Shown: positions 32,600 to 37,118 of the stretch, in pieces
Numbering within the stretch: the first letter of the stretch is position 1
How the letters are laid out: the number at the start of each line of letters is the position of its first letter
Source of the DNA: Nemertoderma westbladi
Lineage: Eukaryota > Xenacoelomorpha > Nemertodermatida > Nemertodermatidae
DNA length: 37,118 bases
Assembly: GCA_032718475.1 (NCBI GenBank)
Contig: JAUCBJ010001540.1
Coordinates: forward strand, 1-37,118
Direction: 5' to 3'
Program-made: the position numbers and the translations under genes
Notes under the pieces: model-generated
Database searches by the model: none
Told to the model about the DNA's origin: nothing
What the model saw: only the letters and a program-made list of their open reading frames with translations

Positions 32600-33540
32600 C
32601 AGTCTTAGTGCCGTAGTGTCGGTGTCGGTCGACCCTGTCGCGTGTCCGTTCCACCCCTCACGAACCCCGAAGGGAACGATCATCGAGAACCAGCCCGGCT
32701 TGGCTAAGGGTCGGTCCAGTCGGTAGACTCTGTCGCGTATCCGTACCACCCCTCTCGAACCCCGAGGGGTTCGGTCATTGAGAACCAGTACGGCTTGGCT
32801 AGGAGTCTGTCGTGTCGGTGGACCCGTTCGCGTGTCCGTTCCACCCCTCACGAACCCCGAAGGGTTCGATCATCGAGAACCAGAACGGCTTGGCTAGGGG
32901 TCCGTCAGTTCATCACAGAAACCCAACCACCTAGGCTTTCCGAGTCCGTTTCAGGCTCGTAGTCGCTTCGGCAGCCGAGAAACTGCTCCGAACAGTCGGT
33001 AGGCCAGTAGAGTCTAGTCGAGTCTAGTCCTTTGTCTTTCGACCCCATCGCGTGTCCGTTCCACCCCTCACGAACCCCGAAGGGAGCGATCATCGAGAAC
33101 CAGAACGGCTTGGCTAAGGGGTCTGTCGTCGGTTCCCGTCGCAAATCCCAGTCAAGCAGTCAGCGTTCCGAGTTCTTTTCAGGCTCGTAGTAGCTGCAGT
33201 TGACCCGAGACCGCTAAGGGCAGTCCTTGTCAAACCAGTCCTGTGGCCAGCCCTTTCGCATGTCCGTCCCACCCCTCACGAACCCCGAGGGGATCGGTCA
33301 TCGAGAACCAGTACGGCTTAGGTCAGGGGGCAGTCTTAAGTTGGCCACCTGTTCGCGTGTCCGCTCCACCCCTCACAAACCCCGGGGTTCGATCATCGAG
33401 AACCAGAACGGCTTGGCTACTAAGGGGCCGTCGGTGCCCGTCGCAAATCCCTGACACAAGCAGTCAGCGTTCCGAGTTCTTTTCAGTCTCGTAGTAGCTG
33501 CCGTTGGCCAGGGACCGCTAAGGGCAGTCCTTGTCCTTTA
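32600..33540. repeat. GC-rich compound repeat with hairpin-forming core
   Basis: A core of about 70 bp (words CGTGTCCGTTCCACCCCTCA, GAACCCCGAAGGG, TCATCGAGAACCAG, CGGCTTGGCTA) recurs six times, starting near 32638, 32730, 32829, 33049, 33256 and 33353. A second module (TTCCGAGTTCTTTTCAG, CTCGTAGTAGCTGC, CCGCTAAGGGCAGTCCTTG) recurs near 32935, 33160 and 33465, so part is a ~304-bp tandem duplication. The core includes a self-complementary CGAACCC/GGGTTCG stem in several copies. Open minus-strand frames repeat a WFSMI-PFGVREGWNGHA-like peptide but are not continuous. It lies between the two retroelements, and its origin is unknown. Confidence 0.75.
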
Positions 33541-33775
33541 GGCCTGGCGCATTACCAAATCCACCCCTAGTTAGTTAGTTAGGTAGCGCCTGGAGCGCCG
33601 TTTATTTTCGTATACTATAATACATAAATCATATCTAAATCGTATTGCTAATACTAATATTATAACTATAACTATACTAATAATACTAATTCAGCCATAA
33701 ACAATGTTACCAATAAAACCATATAAAACAATGTGTTTCACAGACATTTTTAAATATAATGCAATATAATTAGTC

Positions 33776-36700
33776 CTAGGTTTCATATAACTTCAATACC
33801 TTAGTTATGTAACTGCACAAATCAAGTAGGTTGTTGTTATATAATAATGCATCAAGGTTATCAAAATTCATATTGGGGTAACTAGAACGCAAAGGTGTAG
33901 ATAGTGGACAACAAATAAGAACATGTTTTTCATCTTGAATAGAAATATTATTACAGACACATACGCGCTCGGGAGAGGGCGTCCGTGTCCAACGTCCAGT
34001 TTCAATTCTGAGTTTGTGACTCATTAAACGGATACGTGTAAAAGCAACTCTTAAGTAATCAGGAATATATGGCTTACTTACACAATATATCGGGTGCACG
34101 GACATACCTTTATTCAAAATAGTTCGATATGTATAAAATTTCGTACATTTATCCGGTTTATTAAAAATACGGCTAGACACTGCATCTAGGCCACTCGATT
34201 TGTCTACATGAGTAAGCAACCTATAACCTGGACTATTAGCAGCCCTGCACAACTCCAACGCCTGTCTGAAGGGGGTGTCAATGTTGTACGTCATCGCTTT
34301 GGAGTAGAACCGCTGCCTGGATCTATGAATCCGATGTATTATGGGGGGGAGACCAACTTCTATCAAACACGGATCAGTTGGTGTCTGATCTCTGACGCCC
34401 AAAAGGGACTTTACCATACGGTGATAATATTTGTCAACTACTTTCACGTTGTTTGTGAGCCATCCCTCTGACGCATACAGCAATGACGACATAACACCAG
34501 CTTCAAGCACACGTTTCTTTAAAATAAATGGCATTGAAGAGTTTACAGTACAAAATATTATGAATTTATTCGTTGTTTCTTCAAACTTACGTTCTAATAA
34601 TTTAAACACAGATGACATCTTGCCATCTTCTGTAAATAGGCTCCCTAGATACACATAACTAGTGCAGTGTTCTACAATAATATCGTTACAATGTAAAGGT
34701 AATTTATCGTCCGTTGACCCGTTGACTACAAAAAACTTAGTTTTCTTTTTATTTATTACCATCCCAGATATACTACAAAACTCACACAACGCAAAGCACT
34801 TTTTATTTAAATTCTCACGACTAGTTGCCAAAAGCACCGTATCGTCCATTAGAAGTAGGATATTTATTGCACCAATGAAACCATCGCGATCTATTACATT
34901 TTTTACCATTGTGACTAATCGATTTAAGTAAATACAAAAAAGAATACAACTGGTTGGTGCGCCCTGGCGCACTCCAATAGAAACGAAAATTATTGCTGAT
35001 TTTAATATACTCCTAGTACAACGATATATTGCCTGAATCGCTAGCAACATAACCCTACCACAACCAAGACACTTTAAGTATTGAACCATTGCATCCCTCG
35101 GCACTCGGTCATAAGCTTTGCTAAAATCTACAAAAAGTAGAAAAAGTTTTACTTTCTTGAACAGAGCTAAATCAATCAGCAGCCTCAAAGTTAGAATCTG
35201 CTCGATACAACCTCTGTTCTTTAACCCCCCTGCTTGACATTTATCTATATTACACCACCTAAGAAGTCTAGAGTTCAATAATAAATCATATAATTTACCC
35301 AGTGAATCCATAATTGAAATCCCTCTATAATTGTCGCAAGAAGATCTACTACCTGATTTGAAAAGGACCACCAGTTTACTGATAACCCATGAGCTAGGAT
35401 ATCCTATATTCTGAAAAACAATGTTAAAAATTGATAGCAATAGCAAAAGCCATTGACCCGGTAAAGCGGTGAGTATCCCCAGTCCAATTCCTATATAACC
35501 TTTATTAATTTTAATTTCGCTAAGCGCGTCTGCAAGTTCCCTTTCGGTGAAGGGGTCATCGACCTCTGGTATGTATGGGGAATCCAGAAATTCATCACTA
35601 CCAGTTCGTGCGTTGTCTGTGTTCAACAATTTTTCGAAGTGATGTTTGAACTCGTCATCAGAAGGAAGGGGATTCGACGCGTCGTTTGAGATTACGATAT
35701 CATCAACTAGGTTTCCTTTCCAATCCAATGCCGACCATATCGACTTCGAATTATTCTCGTTGAGAAGTTTTTCCCAACGTGAAGTTTTCGATACTAAGGG
35801 ATCAACCAGTTCATCTGTAGGGCGAAGCCGGACGTGCTCAGTCGCAGTTTCGTTTATTACCGACGACGCCACCGAGATAACCTCATCCAGTTGCTGCAAA
35901 TCACCACACGCGCGAGTCGAGGGGGGGACAATGGTTGACATCGCTGACATGAACGCCGCGCAATCGATGTCTTTATGGGAGGGACCTTTTGAAACCATGT
36001 TTACCGATTTATTTTCCCAGTGTGAACACCCCAAATCTTGACTACGTTGACCCAGGTTTACAATATCGGTTGGGATAGAGTCTAGAGACAGTTGAATCGA
36101 AAGTGGGGCGTGGTCTGAGATGCGAAGTGTCTGGTCAACACGCAGATCTGACACCATGCCGGCGCATCCCTTGGAGGCGATACACAAATCGATTTCAGAA
36201 ATCCAATTTTCTTTTTTCCGATACGAGAGGTTGCCGCGAAGATGTAAACTTCCATAACTCAGGTTATTCATTACACATGAATCTGTCGCCAAACAAATGT
36301 TACGCATCCTCGTACCACTAGAATTAACTACAACATCAGTAACATCTTTATAAGTCGCCTGCACACCATCCAACTCTGTGTTAACTAACTGACCAACTCT
36401 GGCATTAAAGTCTCCCAATGCTATCACTTTCTCTCCCGATCTGAGTATACTGTGTAAGTTTGAGAACGATACTGCATTGAAATATAAGGAATCTGCTGGA
36501 GCAATGTAACAACCACCGATTATATATCCTGGTAAACATGACATATGTACCCAAATCTGGTCCTCCTTCGTCCTATCAACATCCACAATGACATTAACTA
36601 GATCATTTTTTTTTTTTTTTTTTTTTTTTTTATCAATAATAAGATTCCACCACGGTTAGCAAACTGGGAAGGATTGCTGTAAGTTTTGAACCCTGGTACA

Positions 36701-36867
36701 TTAATTCTCGATTTAGTTTTTATCTCCTGTATAAATATTAAGTCAAATTTGTGCAAATATGCAAGAGTGCCAGGTTCTATAAGTTTATCTTTCACTCCAC
36801 AAATATTAAGAGAGCATATAGCGAGAGTCTGTTTCCTCTGTTCAGAGCAGTTCCAGGCGGCGTATCC
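33776..36867 (-). CDS. Endonuclease-reverse transcriptase ORF, frameshifted at a poly(A) tract
   Basis: Two minus-strand frames make one protein. The N-terminal part, 36867-36632, holds the start of an AP-endonuclease domain (AICSLNICGVK, then FIQEIKT with the catalytic Glu). The second, 36604-33776, continues it: IIGGCYIAP, ALGDFNARVG with the Asp-Asn pair, EIDLCIAS, and RISDHAPL with the catalytic His. The reverse transcriptase spans about 390-620 residues after the GTG at 36586: NYRGISIMDSLGKLYD, LFVDFSKAYDRVP (catalytic Asp), GVRQGAPTSCILF, and the active site LLLMDDTVLLATS, followed by INKKKTKFFV. Near the C-terminus a Cys-rich CVC...HVLICC cluster suggests a zinc-binding end. There is no RNase H. 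The motifs are consistent with a CR1/L2/Jockey-like clade. A 26-nt homopolymer at 36606-36631 puts the two parts out of frame; otherwise no stop interrupts more than 2.8 kb. Confidence 0.88.
36606..36631. repeat. 26-nt T homopolymer inside endonuclease coding region
   Basis: On the sense strand this is A26, falling at Lys codons between the two halves of the endonuclease domain. The halves are in different frames on either side. It may be slippage expansion of a short A run, or a sequencing or assembly length error. Confidence 0.9.
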
Positions 36868-37118
36868 CTAAAATCGAGAGAAGCCACCACCGCCATCAAA
36901 CTCAAAACTCAAAACCGCCAACATCAAGGAAGTTGGCCAGGGCCTAATAGTACTCAGGCTAACCTGAATACTGCTTGCATTTTCCATCCCCCCTGGCCCT
37001 TATAACTATGAAATTATTCCCGTACCCTGTAAGTTGCCCCAAAGTTCGCCCATAAATCGCCCCCAGTTTATTGAATGTGCCCAAAACCCATGGTCCCGCA
37101 CCCAGTAGTAATATCGGA

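Larger units (their letters stand above)
33600..37118 (-). mobile_element. APE-type non-LTR retrotransposon
   Basis: The extent comes from the ORF plus flanks. The 3' UTR runs from the stop at 33776 down to about 33600, ending near an A-rich CGAAAATAAACGG. No clear poly(A) or microsatellite tail is visible, so the 3' border is approximate. Upstream of the endonuclease, from 36868 to the window edge, the sense strand has stops and no recognised ORF1, so it is probably 5' UTR or the end of an upstream ORF. The element may continue beyond the window. Confidence 0.7.

Noticed and set aside
32157-33600. 3' LTR matching the leader upstream of gag
   Set aside because: I compared distinctive words from 22620-25950 with this region and found no shared stretch, so no LTR pair is claimed.

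Overview
This window looks like animal nuclear DNA: AT-rich, intron-bearing and dominated by repeats. The one host gene I recognise is B9D1, a ciliary transition-zone protein, in two exons at 9060-10200. The retroelements (BEL/Pao LTR-type and APE-type non-LTR) are those of metazoans. Nothing resembles primate or rodent repeats. Frequent AGGCCT and TACCGGTA words and the SINE-like tails suggest a marine invertebrate, but I cannot name the lineage.

Layout. 1-3490: the 5' part of a BEL/Pao-like element on the minus strand (gag N-terminus running off the left edge, plus a ~2.85 kb leader). 4030-5256: a decayed non-LTR reverse transcriptase. 5490-5720: a CpG-rich inverted-repeat cluster and a retroposon-tail fragment. 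6629-8026: a ~1.4 kb non-autonomous DNA transposon with 28-bp terminal inverted repeats. 9060-10200: B9D1. 10486-14102: a 54-bp minisatellite (~67 units). 14880-15890: a diverged ~150-160 bp tandem repeat interrupted by a tRNA-derived SINE. 15895-16110: a 39-bp repeat. 18248-22607: a 51-bp minisatellite with a ~911 bp higher-order duplication. 23105-32156: a second copy of the BEL/Pao-like family on the plus strand, with leader, 1004-aa gag, zinc-knuckle/protease ORF and integrase but no reverse transcriptase or RNase H. 32600-33540: a GC-rich compound repeat. 33600-37118: a minus-strand APE/RT non-LTR element, nearly intact but frameshifted at a 26-nt homopolymer.

The two BEL/Pao-like copies are head to head, with gag genes pointing outward and ~20 kb between them. 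They share their gag N-termini and, over about 2.8 kb, a non-coding leader that carries a 287-bp tandem duplication and an array of TACCGGTA palindromes in both copies. These shared leader structures and the RT-less coding layout are the most unusual signals here. I see no CRISPR, operon or prokaryotic feature, and no gene other than B9D1 that I would call a host gene.
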